Counted from the first letter of the stretch, positions 17,582 to 26,002 are shown. The stretch is DNA of 44,154 nucleotides from an uncultured bacterium (GCA_949293245.1 CASFCS010000029.1:1-44154), one strand, 5' to 3'. The notes: generated by a model not told the origin, from the letters alone. Made by a program: numbers and translations.

Positions 17582-18823
17582 TCACTCCTCCAGCCAGGCC
17601 ACGGGGCGGTCCGGTCGGGCCTCCAGGTCAATGATCTCCCGGGCGTCGTAGAACTGGCTGTACCACTCCAGGGCCCGGGCGCTGCGCAGGGTGGTGCCGT
17701 CGGGGTGGAGCCGGTCGCAGATGACGGCGGAGATCTCACTCTTGATCTGGGTGTAGGAGCTGAAGCCCACGGAGCAGAACACCCGGAACCCCTGACTCTG
17801 GAGATAGCGGAACACCGGGCCGATGGAGTACACGTCGGTGCCGTCGGGCCGGCCGCCGAAGGGATAGAAGAGGATGGAGGTCTCCCCCACCAGGCTGCCC
17901 ACCTCGTCCATCCACTTCTGGGTATCCGCCTGGACCTTTTCCAGAGAGGCGTCCTGGAGGTTGAAGTGGGCCCAGGTGTGGCTGCCGAAGTACCACCCCG
18001 TCTCCTTGAGCTTGGCGATGATGGGGCGCACCGCCTCGATCTCCCGCTGGCGGTTCTCCTCAAACTCGGGGGTCTGGTTGGCCTTGTCGGTGTTGGTGCG
18101 GTAGCCGAACAGCCCCACATACCCCGTCACCGACAGACAGGCCTTGGTGCCGTACATGGAGAAATCCGGGTGCTCCTCCACGAACTTGTCCAGGATGGTA
18201 ATGATGTCCAGGTCCTGGGAGTAGACGTCGTTGCCCTGGGGGTCCTTGCCGTAGCTCCAGATCTCCCCGTCGTCCCCGATGACCAGCTTGTAGGTGAAGC
18301 CGTTTTCCAGCATGTAGTCGTAGTAGTTGGGGTCGTCAATGGAGATGATGAGGGGCTTTTTCCCCTCGGGCAGCATGAGGGTGTTGCGCACCATGCGCAT
18401 CTCCCCGTTCTCGTTGGGCTGCTCGGACCAGACGTCGTTGATGTTCACCAGGATGTAGCCCCGCTCATAGAGGCTGTCCAGAATGCGGTTGAACTCCGTC
18501 ACCGTGACCATCCAGTCGTCAATGCCGTTTTCCATGTAGTCCCCGTCAAAGGCCAGCTCCGGGTAGGCCACAACCGGGTGGAAGAAGAGATGCTCCACCA
18601 CCTGGTCGGGGCCCCACTCCACCAGAGGCACGTCTGGCCCGGGGTATACCACCGGCTCCGGCTCCGGCTCAGGCGTGTCGGTGGGCTGGGGGTCCGGGGT
18701 CTGGGACTGGCTGGGAGAGGGGGACGGCGTGGAGCTGGGGGAGGGTGCCTGGGCCCCTTCCGTACAGGCGGCCATGGTCAGCAGCAGGCCGGCAAGGCAA
18801 AAAAGAGAAAGCAGTCGTTTCAT
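17582..18823 (-). CDS. Polysaccharide deacetylase-like lipoprotein
   Basis: 413 residues. A lipoprotein signal ends in the lipobox LTMAAC, followed by a long Pro/Ser/Thr/Glu linker (about residues 24-60) that would cross the wall. The rest is NodB-like: IISIDDPNYYDY holds the Asp pair and GSHTWAHFNLQ the His-x3-His metal motif; YPFGGRPDG is a later family motif. A role in trimming acetyl groups from a surface glycan is likely but the substrate is unknown. The first motif differs from the usual TFDDG, so activity is not assured. Start ATG has AAAGGAG 7 nt upstream. Single gene. Confidence 0.8.
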   Translation of the reverse strand: MKRLLSLFCLAGLLLTMAACTEGAQAPSPSSTPSPSPSQSQTPDPQPTDTPEPEPEPVVYPGPDVPLVEWGPDQVVEHLFFHPVVAYPELAFDGDYMENGIDDWMVTVTEFNRILDSLYERGYILVNINDVWSEQPNENGEMRMVRNTLMLPEGKKPLIISIDDPNYYDYMLENGFTYKLVIGDDGEIWSYGKDPQGNDVYSQDLDIITILDKFVEEHPDFSMYGTKACLSVTGYVGLFGYRTNTDKANQTPEFEENRQREIEAVRPIIAKLKETGWYFGSHTWAHFNLQDASLEKVQADTQKWMDEVGSLVGETSILFYPFGGRPDGTDVYSIGPVFRYLQSQGFRVFCSVGFSSYTQIKSEISAVICDRLHPDGTTLRSARALEWYSQFYDAREIIDLEARPDRPVAWLEE

Positions 18824-19131
18824 TGCGGCGCTCCTTTCACAAAAATAGATCGAATTTTGTTTGCGGCACGCTATATACAGTATAGTGTGTGCGAAAGGGC
18901 AATGAAAGAGCCAATATCTTAAAAAATGGTTACAATTTTCAAGGTTTTGTAGCTTTTGTGGAAAAAAATACAAAATATCAGCACCAGCCCTTCACAGCTT
19001 CTGCCTCCGGAGGGAGGCTGTGGGGGAAAAGGGCGAGAGTGCATAAACGGCAGTGTTTCGGGCAGAATAGGGCAAGATGGCGGGGAAAAGCTGGGCAAAA
19101 TCCATGAAAAAAGAGAGCTTTCAGTTTTTGG

Positions 19132-19160
19132 TTGCAAAAGGGGAGGAATTCTGATAAAAT
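19132..19160 (+). promoter_or_regulatory. Promoter of the membrane-protein gene at 19232
   Basis: TTGCAA, 17 bp, TAAAAT. The rest of the AT-rich gap 18824-19231 holds the minus-strand leader of the lipoprotein gene, with a TATACT box near 18880, and nothing else recognised. Confidence 0.65.
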
Positions 19161-19231
19161 GACAAAGTTAATGTGCGCGTCTGGTGTGCGCGTCGCCAAC
19201 TCCACGCATACTGGAAACTGGAGATGAATCT

Positions 19232-19999
19232 ATGAAAAACAGCAGGCAGGAACGTCGGCGCCAGCAGGAGGACGCGGCGTTTCGGAAGATGATTATCTGG
19301 CTGGTGGCAGCCATTGTATATGAGGCCCTGGTATTTTTCCTGGACCACTATTATGTGACCATCGTGGTGGAGCGCCTGGCTCTGGTGGTGGCCATCGACA
19401 CTGTCCTGCGGGTCATCCAGTGGGTGGGCCCGGTGCTGACGGTGCTCTCCGTGCTGTGGTGGGTCCTGTGGAGCAAGAAGGGCAAAAAGGTCTGGCCCTG
19501 CCAGATGGCCTTTGGAGTGGCCCTGGCCCTGTGGGTCACGGCGGTGACCGTGCTCCGCCTGGGCAGCAGCGGCACCGCCCTGCTCAGTGTGGCCATTCCC
19601 TGTGTGGCGGCCCTGGCCCTTATTTACTACCTCTATCAGGTGGAGTTCTGCGCCAACGCCGCTTTGTCCGGCCTGGTGATTTTGTGTATGTGGGGCTACC
19701 GGAAGTATTTCTTCAACCACCCCAACGCCACCCGGCTGGCCTTTGCCCTGATGGCGCTGGTGCTGGTGGGCGCGGCGGTTTGCGCTGTTCTCCTCAGCCG
19801 CGGGGGCGGCAAGCTGGGCAAGCTGACCCTCATGCCCCCCAAGACCCGGTATTTCCCCACCTATATCACCTGTGTCCTGGGTGTGGCTGCTCTGGCCGTT
19901 GCCCTGCTGCTGGGGTCCACTGTGGCCTATTACCTGATCTTTGTGATGGTGGCCTGGCTGTTCTGCATGGCGGTTTATTACACTGTGCGGATGATGTAA
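19232..19999 (+). CDS. Polytopic membrane protein, unknown function
   Basis: 255 residues. ATG 19232 has GGAG 8 nt upstream. A basic N-terminus (KNSRQERRRQQED) is followed by six or seven hydrophobic segments. No motif recognised. Monocistronic, with its own promoter and a strong terminator. It lies just upstream of the Spo0A-like and sigK genes, which may or may not be meaningful. Confidence 0.75.
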   Translation: MKNSRQERRRQQEDAAFRKMIIWLVAAIVYEALVFFLDHYYVTIVVERLALVVAIDTVLRVIQWVGPVLTVLSVLWWVLWSKKGKKVWPCQMAFGVALALWVTAVTVLRLGSSGTALLSVAIPCVAALALIYYLYQVEFCANAALSGLVILCMWGYRKYFFNHPNATRLAFALMALVLVGAAVCAVLLSRGGGKLGKLTLMPPKTRYFPTYITCVLGVAALAVALLLGSTVAYYLIFVMVAWLFCMAVYYTVRMM

Positions 20000-20010
20000 C
20001 AAGCACCGGT

Positions 20011-20045
20011 AAGACCGGTCCCGCCGCGGCGGGACCGGTCTTTTC
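20011..20045 (+). terminator. Perfect-palindrome terminator
   Basis: AAGACCGGTCCCGCCG followed at once by its complement, then TTTTC. It isolates the membrane-protein gene from the Spo0A-like gene. Confidence 0.85.
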
Positions 20046-20068
20046 TGCTTGATGGGTTTGGATAGAAT

Positions 20069-20103
20069 TTGACATAAAAATGTCGAATTATGACGAATAC
20101 AGT
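20069..20103 (+). promoter_or_regulatory. Tandem Spo0A boxes with a TTGACA hexamer
   Basis: TGTCGAA (20081-20087, exact 0A box) and TGACGAA (20091-20097, fitting TGNCGAA) start exactly 10 bp apart, one helical turn. TTGACA (20069-20074) lies upstream, and TACAGT (20098-20103) is the nearest -10-like hexamer at the abnormal spacing of 23 bp. A -35 with an over-long spacer holding 0A boxes recalls the Spo0A-activated spoIIG promoter. A second TTGACA (20110-20115) lies downstream without a clear -10. Confidence 0.6.
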
Positions 20104-20205
20104 CTTTCTTTGACAGGTGAGAAAAAATTGCTTGCGTTGTATGGACAACAGGTCAAAATTGTGAGAATATACAGATAAAGACAACAAAACGGGGTGGATA
20201 CGGGC

Positions 20206-20562
20206 ATGAGTGACGGAAAACGGGTGGGCCGGATCGAGGAGGTGATCCGGGCGCTGGGGATCTCCAGAAACTACGAGGGCTACCCCTGCATCGTACACGC
20301 CGTGGACCTGGTGGTGGATGACCCCGCCCTGCTGCGGGCGGTGACCAAGGCCCTCTACCCGGCGGTGGCCGGTTATCTGGGGGTGAGCACCGTAAACGTG
20401 GAGCGCAATCTGCGCACCGTGGTCAAGACCTGTTGGGAGCGGGGCAACCGCCCGCTTCTGGACAAGCTGGCGGGCTTTCCCCTCCAGTGCAAGCCCACCA
20501 CCGGCGAGATGATCGACTACGTGGCCCACTTCATCGCCCGGGAGAGCCCGGACGGCATGTGA
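20206..20562 (+). CDS. Stand-alone Spo0A C-terminal DNA-binding domain protein
   Basis: 118 residues, almost all matching the Spo0A effector domain: [60 protein letters not shown] and [12 protein letters not shown] align in order with the Spo0A C-domain helices. The receiver domain (about 125 residues with the phosphoacceptor Asp) is absent, and no receiver is encoded upstream. ATG 20206 has GGGGTGG 8 nt upstream. Full-length Spo0A binds as a dimer after phosphorylation; this protein would bind constitutively or be a competitor. It is preceded by tandem 0A boxes and followed 55 bp later by sigK. Confidence 0.85.
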   Translation: MSDGKRVGRIEEVIRALGISRNYEGYPCIVHAVDLVVDDPALLRAVTKALYPAVAGYLGVSTVNVERNLRTVVKTCWERGNRPLLDKLAGFPLQCKPTTGEMIDYVAHFIARESPDGM

Positions 20563-20617
20563 CCGGGGAAATAGGGACGGGCAAGGCGCGCATACAGTGG
20601 CCACGGAGGTGTGCTTT

Positions 20618-20824
20618 ATGTGGACGGCGTGGCTTTTGCTGACTTTGAACGGACTGTTTTTCACTCTGCGCCTGGCAGGGGGCGGGAACTCCTTCCCGCG
20701 GCCCCTGACCAAAGAGGAGGAGAAGGCCCTCCTGGAGCGGATGGCCCAGGGGGATGAGGAGGCCAGGGGAGCGCTCATCGAGCACAACCTGCGCCTGGTG
20801 GCTCACATTATAAAGAAGGGGTAA
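20618..20824 (+). CDS. sigK: sigK, first part (split by element A)
   Basis: ATG 20618 has GGAGGT 7 nt upstream. A hydrophobic pro-sequence ([20 protein letters not shown]) is followed by [20 protein letters not shown] and [15 protein letters not shown], matching pro-SigK of Bacillus and Clostridium. After the second Lys the frame gives Gly and stop. Native sequence ends at 20813 and continues at 32031 (Lys-Tyr-Tyr-Thr-Gln-Ala-Gly). SigK directs late mother-cell transcription after the pro-sequence is removed. Unless element A is excised, only a 68-residue peptide lacking a core-binding domain is made. Confidence 0.9.
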   Translation: MWTAWLLLTLNGLFFTLRLAGGGNSFPRPLTKEEEKALLERMAQGDEEARGALIEHNLRLVAHIIKKG

Positions 20825-20834
20825 AGCAAAGGGA
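20794..20834. other. attL of element A
   Basis: Left half is sigK (CTGGTGGCTCACATTATA), core AA at 20813-20814, right half the element arm GAAGGGGTAAAGCAAAGGGA. The stop codon of the recombinase (20808-20810) lies on the sigK side of the core. Confidence 0.8.
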
Positions 20835-22433
20835 ACCGTCGCCCCGATGAAAAACGGCCCCCACCGGGCCGCCGAAGGTGAGGTGGAGCTCCAGCCGCAG
20901 CACCTCCCGGGTGCTGCCCTCCAGCACCACCGCGTGGTCCAGCACAGCGGCCCCCAGGGCCGCTTCCAGGCCGTCCTCCAGGGAGAGAAGCTCCAGGAGG
21001 GCGGCCTTTATGTGCGCCAGCTTTTCTGCTCCGCCGCCCTCCTCCTCCAGCAGGGCAGCCCGCCGCGCCTCCAGCTCCTGCCGCTGCCGGTCAAAGCCCT
21101 GGCTGCGGGCCTTGTACTCCCGGGGAGACAGGGCCCCCTCCAGGCTCAGGGCCAAAAGCCTCTCCTGCCGGGCGGTCAGGGCCGCCAGGGCACCCTCCGT
21201 CTGGGCCAGCCGCCCCCCGCCGGGCTGAAACTCCTCCGTCCGGCGGAGCAGGCGGAGGACCGCGTCCGCCAGGGCCTCCCGGCGGGGGACCAGGGCGGAG
21301 AGGAGGGGGGTCAGGACGCGGTTGAGCTCCGCCGTCTCCACCGCGGGGAGGGGACAGCTTGCCCGGCCCTGGGTGCGGGCCACCCGGCACACCCACACCT
21401 CCCGGGTCTCCCCGCCCCGCCGGCGGACCTGCCGGTGGAAGCTGGCACGGTGGAGGGCGCAGCGGAGTTTTCCACTGTATGGGTAGCGGTTGTGGAAATC
21501 CGCGGCGCTTTTGTGGGCCCTGGCCTGGCCGCTGCGGGATTTATACAGGGCGTTGGCCCGGTCCCACAGCTCCTCGGACACGATGGCGGGCACAGCGGGG
21601 TCGGGGTACATGACCCACTCCGCCTCCTCCACCGGGAGCTTGCGCTTGGTGCGGTAGTCCACCGTCTGGCTCTTGCCGGCGCAGTACCACCCCTTGTACT
21701 TGGGGTTGCACAGGATGTGCCGCACGGTGAGGGGGTTGAAGGGCCCGCCCAGACGGCTGGTCCACCCCTCCTGGGTGAGGCGCTGGGCGATGCGGCGGAT
21801 GCCCAGCCCCTGGTCGGCATAGAGGTGGAACACCCGGCGCACCGCCCTGGCCTCCTCCTGGTGGACGGTGAGGATGCCCCCCCGTTTGTGGTAACCCCAC
21901 AGGTTGTCGCTCCCCAGCACATGGCCGTTGCGGATGGCCTGTCGGAAGCCGAACTTCAGCCGCTGGGAGAGCTTGCGCACCTCGTCCTGGGCCACCCCCG
22001 CCATAACCACCAGGCGGAACTCGCTGTCCGGGTCCAGGGTGTTGATGCCGTCGTTCTGAAAGAGTACCCCCACCCCACACTCCAGCAGGGCCTGGGTGTA
22101 GCGGATGCTGTCCAGGGTGGAGCGGGAGAAGCGGGAGATCTCCTTGGTGATGATGAAGTCGAACTTCCCTGCCCGGGCGTCCCCGATCATCCGCAGGAAG
22201 CTCTCCCGCTTTCTGGTGCTGGTGCCGCTGAGCCCCTCGTCCACATAGCCGGGCACATAGATCCAGGCGGGCCTGGAGGCAATGAGCTGGGTGTAATACT
22301 GCACCTGATGGTCCAGGCTGCTGCGCTGCTCGGCCTTGTCGGTAGACACCCGGGCGTAGAAGGTCACCCGGAGGGGCAGGTCAAAGAGGGGCCGCCCGGC
22401 GGCCAGCTCCGCCCGGATGCGGAGGATGTTCAT
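20808..22433 (-). CDS. Large serine recombinase of element A
   Basis: 541 residues. The resolvase domain (about 20-170) has the catalytic Ser S30 in [12 protein letters not shown], the Arg pair in [15 protein letters not shown] and [13 protein letters not shown] Recombinase domain (about 190-290) contains [27 protein letters not shown] zinc-ribbon region follows (Cys in [22 protein letters not shown]), then a coiled coil (about 400-480). Such enzymes excise skin elements from sigK. Its 3' end crosses attL, so the last residue and stop lie in sigK; in the excised circle a TAA occurs one codon earlier. The start overlaps the upstream small ORF by 4 nt (ATGA). Confidence 0.93.
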   Translation of the reverse strand: MNILRIRAELAAGRPLFDLPLRVTFYARVSTDKAEQRSSLDHQVQYYTQLIASRPAWIYVPGYVDEGLSGTSTRKRESFLRMIGDARAGKFDFIITKEISRFSRSTLDSIRYTQALLECGVGVLFQNDGINTLDPDSEFRLVVMAGVAQDEVRKLSQRLKFGFRQAIRNGHVLGSDNLWGYHKRGGILTVHQEEARAVRRVFHLYADQGLGIRRIAQRLTQEGWTSRLGGPFNPLTVRHILCNPKYKGWYCAGKSQTVDYRTKRKLPVEEAEWVMYPDPAVPAIVSEELWDRANALYKSRSGQARAHKSAADFHNRYPYSGKLRCALHRASFHRQVRRRGGETREVWVCRVARTQGRASCPLPAVETAELNRVLTPLLSALVPRREALADAVLRLLRRTEEFQPGGGRLAQTEGALAALTARQERLLALSLEGALSPREYKARSQGFDRQRQELEARRAALLEEEGGGAEKLAHIKAALLELLSLEDGLEAALGAAVLDHAVVLEGSTREVLRLELHLTFGGPVGAVFHRGDGSLCFTPSL

Positions 22434-22591
22434 TCTCCCTCACCCCCTCCCGGCGGGGAGAGAAGGGGGGGCAGGTCCCGGGCGGCCCGGAGGAGCTCCT
22501 CCGCCTGGGTCCAGGTCTCCTCCCCGATGAGCCCCCGCCCCCGGATCAGGCGGAGCAGGGCGGACAGCAGGGCTTTCTGCGCGGTTTCCAT
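22430..22591 (-). CDS. Small protein coupled to recombinase A
   Basis: 53 residues from ATG 22591, with GGAGGT 8 nt upstream. Sequence METAQKALLSALLRLI then RGRGLIGEETWTQAEELL resembles short SHOCT-like or helix-turn-helix peptides often found before serine recombinases. The stop overlaps the recombinase ATG (ATGA), so translation is coupled. It could be an accessory factor such as a recombination directionality factor; that is inference from position and size. A longer in-frame ORF upstream runs through the G/C tract and is unlikely to be translated. Confidence 0.6.
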   Translation of the reverse strand: METAQKALLSALLRLIRGRGLIGEETWTQAEELLRAARDLPPLLSPPGGGEGE

Positions 22592-22686
22592 GGCGATCAC
22601 CTCCACCGCCCATAGTATGGCGGAGGGCGGGGGAACATGCCCGCCGGGGCGGGGGCAAAACAAGACGTGGCGGTCCGGGGCGCGCC

Positions 22687-22715
22687 GGGGGGGGGGCCCC
22701 CCCCCCCCCCCCCCC
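22687..22715. repeat. G10C19 homopolymer tract
   Basis: Ten G (22687-22696) followed by nineteen C (22697-22715), flanked by GC-rich sequence, 16 bp past the nitroreductase stop and upstream of the recombinase unit. It can fold into a 10-bp G-C hairpin or slip in length. Homopolymers of this size are also prone to sequencing and assembly error. Confidence 0.8.
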
Positions 22716-22730
22716 GCGGCCCCATACAGA

Positions 22731-23459
22731 TTATGTTTCAAACTGGGAGAGGTACTCCGCCACGGAGCGGGTCATCTCCCGGGAGAAGTCCGAGTTGTAC
22801 TTCCGGTTGCAGAAGGCGGCGCACCAGTCCTCATAGGTGCGCTGGCCCGCCTTATAGCCCAGCATGGCCCGCAGCTCCGCCCCGTCCATGGCGCGGTAGC
22901 TGTTCTCATGGACGATGTGCTCCAGAGCGCAGCGCTGGGGCTTGGGCCGCTGGCGCTGGGTCTGGGTGGGATAGCCCAGCACCACCATCACCGCGGGGAA
23001 CACATACTCCGGCAGGGACAGCAGCCGGCGCTGCTCCTGGCAGTTCTCCATAATGTCCCCGATGTAGCACGAGCCCAGGCCCAGGCTCTCCGCCGCCGTC
23101 ACCGCATTCTGAGCGGCAATGGCCGTGTCGGTGACGGCCAGCATCAGATCCCCCACCCCGGGCAGCCGGGGCTGGCACCCCGCCTCCCGGTAGGCGTCAT
23201 ACCACTTCTTGCAGTCGGCGCAGAATACCAGCACCATGGGCGCCGCGGCGATGAAGGGCTGGTTGTCGCAGGTCACCGACAGGGCCTTTTTCAGCTCCGG
23301 GTCGGTGATGTCCAAAATGGTGTACAGCTGTTGGTTGCCCGCTGTGGGGGCCTGGCAGGCCGCCTCCAGAATGGCCCGGCGGTCCTCCGGGGGGATGGGC
23401 TGGTCCAGGTAGGCCCGGACGGACTTTCTTTCGTGCAGACTGCGGATGATGTCATTCAT
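22731..23459 (-). CDS. Nitroreductase family protein
   Basis: 242 residues. FMN-binding nitroreductase fold: SLHERKSVRAYLDQPIP at the N-terminus, APTAGNQQLYTILDI, and AAESLGLGSCYIGDIMEN followed by VFPAVMVVLGYPT. Probably reduces a nitro- or quinone-type substrate with NAD(P)H; the substrate is unknown. ATG 23459 is chosen because its first codons contain the stop of the PucR gene (8-nt overlap) and the family begins here. No ribosome-binding site is visible, so translation probably depends on coupling. Confidence 0.87.
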   Translation of the reverse strand: MNDIIRSLHERKSVRAYLDQPIPPEDRRAILEAACQAPTAGNQQLYTILDITDPELKKALSVTCDNQPFIAAAPMVLVFCADCKKWYDAYREAGCQPRLPGVGDLMLAVTDTAIAAQNAVTAAESLGLGSCYIGDIMENCQEQRRLLSLPEYVFPAVMVVLGYPTQTQRQRPKPQRCALEHIVHENSYRAMDGAELRAMLGYKAGQRTYEDWCAAFCNRKYNSDFSREMTRSVAEYLSQFET

Positions 23460-24672
23460 GGCTGTGCGGGCCGCGGAGAGACGGCCCTTCCTTCCTTTCA
23501 TATTTTTTTGCCTGTTTCTCCAGGATATCCTTGATGTAAAAGGCCATGCGGTACCGGGTCCGCTCGTCGGCGTCATTCAGATCGGTACCCAGCAGGGAGC
23601 GGACCTTGCGCATGCGGTAGTTGACGGTGTTGCGGTGGGTGTACATGGCGGCGGCCATCTCCTTGATGCTCCCCCCCAGCAGCAGGTCGTAGTATAAAGT
23701 CTCCACCAGACACCCGTCGTGCCGGCGGTCGTACTCCTCCAGCACCCCCAGGCAGTCCTGGCAATATTCCCCCAGCACATCCGGGTCCTCCGCGGTGAAG
23801 AGAAGCTGGTAAATGCCCATCTCCCGGTAGCGCACCAATCGGAGGTTGAAGTAGTCCGCCATCCGCCCGGCGGCCCGGGCCCGGCGGTAGCTGTGGACCA
23901 TGTTCCGCGCCCCGGCCACCTGGGTGCCGATGCCGATGTGGACGGGGAGGGGCGGGGTGTGCCGGGCGCAGCGCTGGATGATCTGCTGCACGGCCTCCTC
24001 CGCCAGGGCCTTGGGGGCGTCGTTGAGCACCAGGAGATAAAATTTTTCGTGGCGCAGAAAGCTGAACTTCTCCACCGTGCGCCCCAGCAGGGTGCGCAGG
24101 ATGTCCGCCGCCTGGAGGCGGCGGTTCACCTCGGTGCCCTCGGGAAAGTCCAGGCGGAAGGCGATGGTCTGAAAAGTGCCCTCGGTGTTGTAATAGCTGC
24201 TGAGGGCAGGGAGATAGCTGTCCTCCTGGGTGGGGGACTCGATGGCCTGAAGGATGGCCCGGGCGATGGCCGCGTCGTTCTGCCCGCCCATGACGATGCG
24301 CATGCAGTAGTCCTTGATCACCTCGGACAGGTGAATCTCCCAGGGCATGGTGATGAGGGGCAGGTGGTGTTCATTATAAAATGCAATCACCGCCGGGGAG
24401 ATCTCCTGAATGTACCGGCCGCTGTTGACGATGATGCCTGAGACCTGCCAGTCCAGCAGCCCCTGGGCCAGGGTGATGAGCCAGTCCTCCCCCGACTGGC
24501 TCACCCCCGTGGTGATCACCAGCTCGCCCCCCCAGAAATAGGGGGCCACGGCGGCGTCCTCCACCAGATGGACCCAGCTGACGGGGACGGAGAGCTGGTC
24601 CCCTCCGGCCAGGACTTCCAGGCGGTACTGATTTTGGGTGGCGGAAATGAGGTCGGAGAGCAAGATGGCCAT
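23452..24672 (-). CDS. PucR family transcriptional regulator
   Basis: 406 residues from ATG 24672 with AGGAGG 7 nt upstream. N-terminal PucR ligand-sensing domain (about 1-125; VPVSWVHLVEDAAVAPYFWGGELVITTG), a central GGDEF-like domain (about 160-280), and a C-terminal PucR helix-turn-helix (about 335-400; YYDLLLGGSIKEMAAAMYTH, then RNTVNYRMRKVRSLLG). Such regulators often activate adjacent purine, amino-acid or peptide catabolic genes. The coupled nitroreductase, or the oppABCDF operon in the same element, are candidate targets (inference). Confidence 0.9.
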   Translation of the reverse strand: MAILLSDLISATQNQYRLEVLAGGDQLSVPVSWVHLVEDAAVAPYFWGGELVITTGVSQSGEDWLITLAQGLLDWQVSGIIVNSGRYIQEISPAVIAFYNEHHLPLITMPWEIHLSEVIKDYCMRIVMGGQNDAAIARAILQAIESPTQEDSYLPALSSYYNTEGTFQTIAFRLDFPEGTEVNRRLQAADILRTLLGRTVEKFSFLRHEKFYLLVLNDAPKALAEEAVQQIIQRCARHTPPLPVHIGIGTQVAGARNMVHSYRRARAAGRMADYFNLRLVRYREMGIYQLLFTAEDPDVLGEYCQDCLGVLEEYDRRHDGCLVETLYYDLLLGGSIKEMAAAMYTHRNTVNYRMRKVRSLLGTDLNDADERTRYRMAFYIKDILEKQAKKYERKEGPSLRGPHSHE

Positions 24673-24764
24673 GGCAGGACCTCCTGGGAAAAATTTCATG
24701 TGCCGGTGGCACGAAAACCGGGACATAATTTATGCTTGGGGCCTGTTTTCATTCCGTGCCGTTG

Positions 24765-24773
24765 TGCTATGAT
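24765..24773 (+). promoter_or_regulatory. Extended -10 promoter before the small ORF at 24805
   Basis: TGCTATGAT, with TTTTCA about 16 bp upstream as a weak -35. The leader would be about 25 nt. Confidence 0.5.
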
Positions 24774-24804
24774 AGAGCCGAAGAAGAGATGCAGGATATG
24801 CGTC

Positions 24805-25008
24805 ATGGATAAAGAGGAATATTTGAGAGCGACAATGGAGGATTTTGCTATGTACGGTATCGAAAATATGCACATTTCTGTCATGCAGGATGAGCTGGGC
24901 CTGTTCCCCAAGGTCCACAGCCGGGTGCTGCCCGCCTGGATGGTGACGGAGCACTATCAGAATTGTGAGTGCAGCCTGCTGTGCCGTCTGCGTAAGCTCT
25001 TCCGCTGA
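24805..25008 (+). CDS. Small protein, unknown function
   Basis: 67 residues from ATG 24805, with a weak AGGAT upstream. Sequence MDKEEYLRATMEDFAMYGIE continues with a C-terminal Cys cluster (CECSLLC) and a basic end (RLRKLFR). Not recognised. Support for coding is its own promoter and a strong terminator just after. It is divergent from the PucR gene. Confidence 0.55.
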   Translation: MDKEEYLRATMEDFAMYGIENMHISVMQDELGLFPKVHSRVLPAWMVTEHYQNCECSLLCRLRKLFR

Positions 25009-25036
25009 GGATCTCTCCCGGCCCCATTCTCACTCC

Positions 25037-25075
25037 AGTCCGCCGCCCCGCCACAGCGGGGCGGCGGACTTTTTT
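25037..25075 (+). terminator. Terminator after the small ORF
   Basis: 15-bp stem AGTCCGCCGCCCCGC, loop CACA, exact complement, then six T. Confidence 0.9.
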
Positions 25076-25095
25076 GCCCATCAGGCAGTAAACTT

Positions 25096-25743
25096 TTATA
25101 GAGTTGTGGTATACCAGGCTGCCGCGGCGCCGATGAGCAGCAGCCCCAGGGCCAGCCAGGGCACCAGCCGGTCCCAGGCGGCACGGATGGCCAGCAGGCG
25201 GTTCTCCAGCCCCACGCTGCGCTCGGAAAACCGCAGGTAGATCTCGTCCAGCAGAATGTCGGCCTGGCCCTCCGGAAGAGAGAGGGCCAGAAGCTCCTCT
25301 GCCGCCTGGCCGGCGCCTGCCTCCGCCAGGCGGAGGGCCCGGGCGGGGGACACCCCCAGCACTCCGGCGGCCTCCTCCGGGGTGAGGGCCATGCAGCGCA
25401 GCAGATAGAAGGCCGCCCGCTTTTTCAGGGGCAGGCGGAAGAGGGCCCACAGGCCGTCCCCCAGCGGGGCGGGGAAGAGCTTGTCCAGCGCCTCCCGGGC
25501 CGGGCGGCGGCGGAGCTTACGCAGGTAGTAGTCCTCGCAGGCGGACAGAGCGTGGCCCAGCAGGGCGTCCCGCCCCGCCTCCGGGGTGGGGAAGGGCTCC
25601 TGCCGGGGGCCGATCTGAAGAAAGGTTTTAAAGGTACAGTGGTATGCCGCCTGGGAGCCGGGGGCCAGAAGAAAGCACAGACGGTAGATGTCTTGGTGAA
25701 AACGACGGAACAGCGGGTCAAAATCGGGGCAGGTGAGGGCCAT
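25096..25743 (-). CDS. Sigma-factor-like protein with C-terminal membrane anchor
   Basis: 215 residues. ATG 25743 has AAAGG 9 nt upstream; the AT-rich frame before it is not used. Residues 5-45 (FDPLFRRFHQDIYRLCFLLA) resemble ECF sigma region 2. Residues 100-150 (LFRLPLKKRAAFYLLRCMAL, TPEEAAGVLGVSPARALRLA) resemble region 4.2. The C-terminus is one membrane helix (LVPWLALGLLLIGAAAAWY). A membrane-tethered sigma-like protein is unusual; it may be a regulator rather than an active sigma factor. It diverges from the opp operon across a 347-bp AT-rich gap. Confidence 0.55.
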   Translation of the reverse strand: MALTCPDFDPLFRRFHQDIYRLCFLLAPGSQAAYHCTFKTFLQIGPRQEPFPTPEAGRDALLGHALSACEDYYLRKLRRRPAREALDKLFPAPLGDGLWALFRLPLKKRAAFYLLRCMALTPEEAAGVLGVSPARALRLAEAGAGQAAEELLALSLPEGQADILLDEIYLRFSERSVGLENRLLAIRAAWDRLVPWLALGLLLIGAAAAWYTTTL

Positions 25744-25972
25744 GGACGCCATCCTTTCTGTTTCTGGGTGACGGACAGTTGTGCGAAATGAAATTGTGGG
25801 GAAGACACAAGTCAGGAAGGAGAAAATCAGCAAAATGACGAAAAGGAGGAAAAAGAAAAAATCATCCTGAAAAGTGCAAAGCTTCACAAGGAAAATAAAA
25901 AATCCAAAGAAAATTGTGATAGCCGAAAAAACAGGGGCAGCCGAGAAAAATGAATTTTTTGTGAAGATATAC

Positions 25973-26002
25973 TTGCAAAAAAGGGAACAAGTATGGTATG
26001 CT
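25973..26002 (+). promoter_or_regulatory. oppABCDF promoter
   Basis: TTGCAA, 18 bp, TATGCT with an extended TGG. Lies in the AT-rich gap 25744-26090, where nothing else beyond AT-rich leader was recognised. Leader about 80 nt. Confidence 0.7.

Noticed and set aside
17524-18120. Upstream extension of the cdd frame to 332 codons
   Set aside because: The extra part is an Arg/Ser/Pro-rich shadow of the lipoprotein gene; cytidine deaminase begins at 17523.
20847-23534. 895-codon plus-strand frame over the recombinase and nitroreductase genes
   Set aside because: Antisense shadow of genes with clear motifs on the minus strand; it also reads through the G/C tract.
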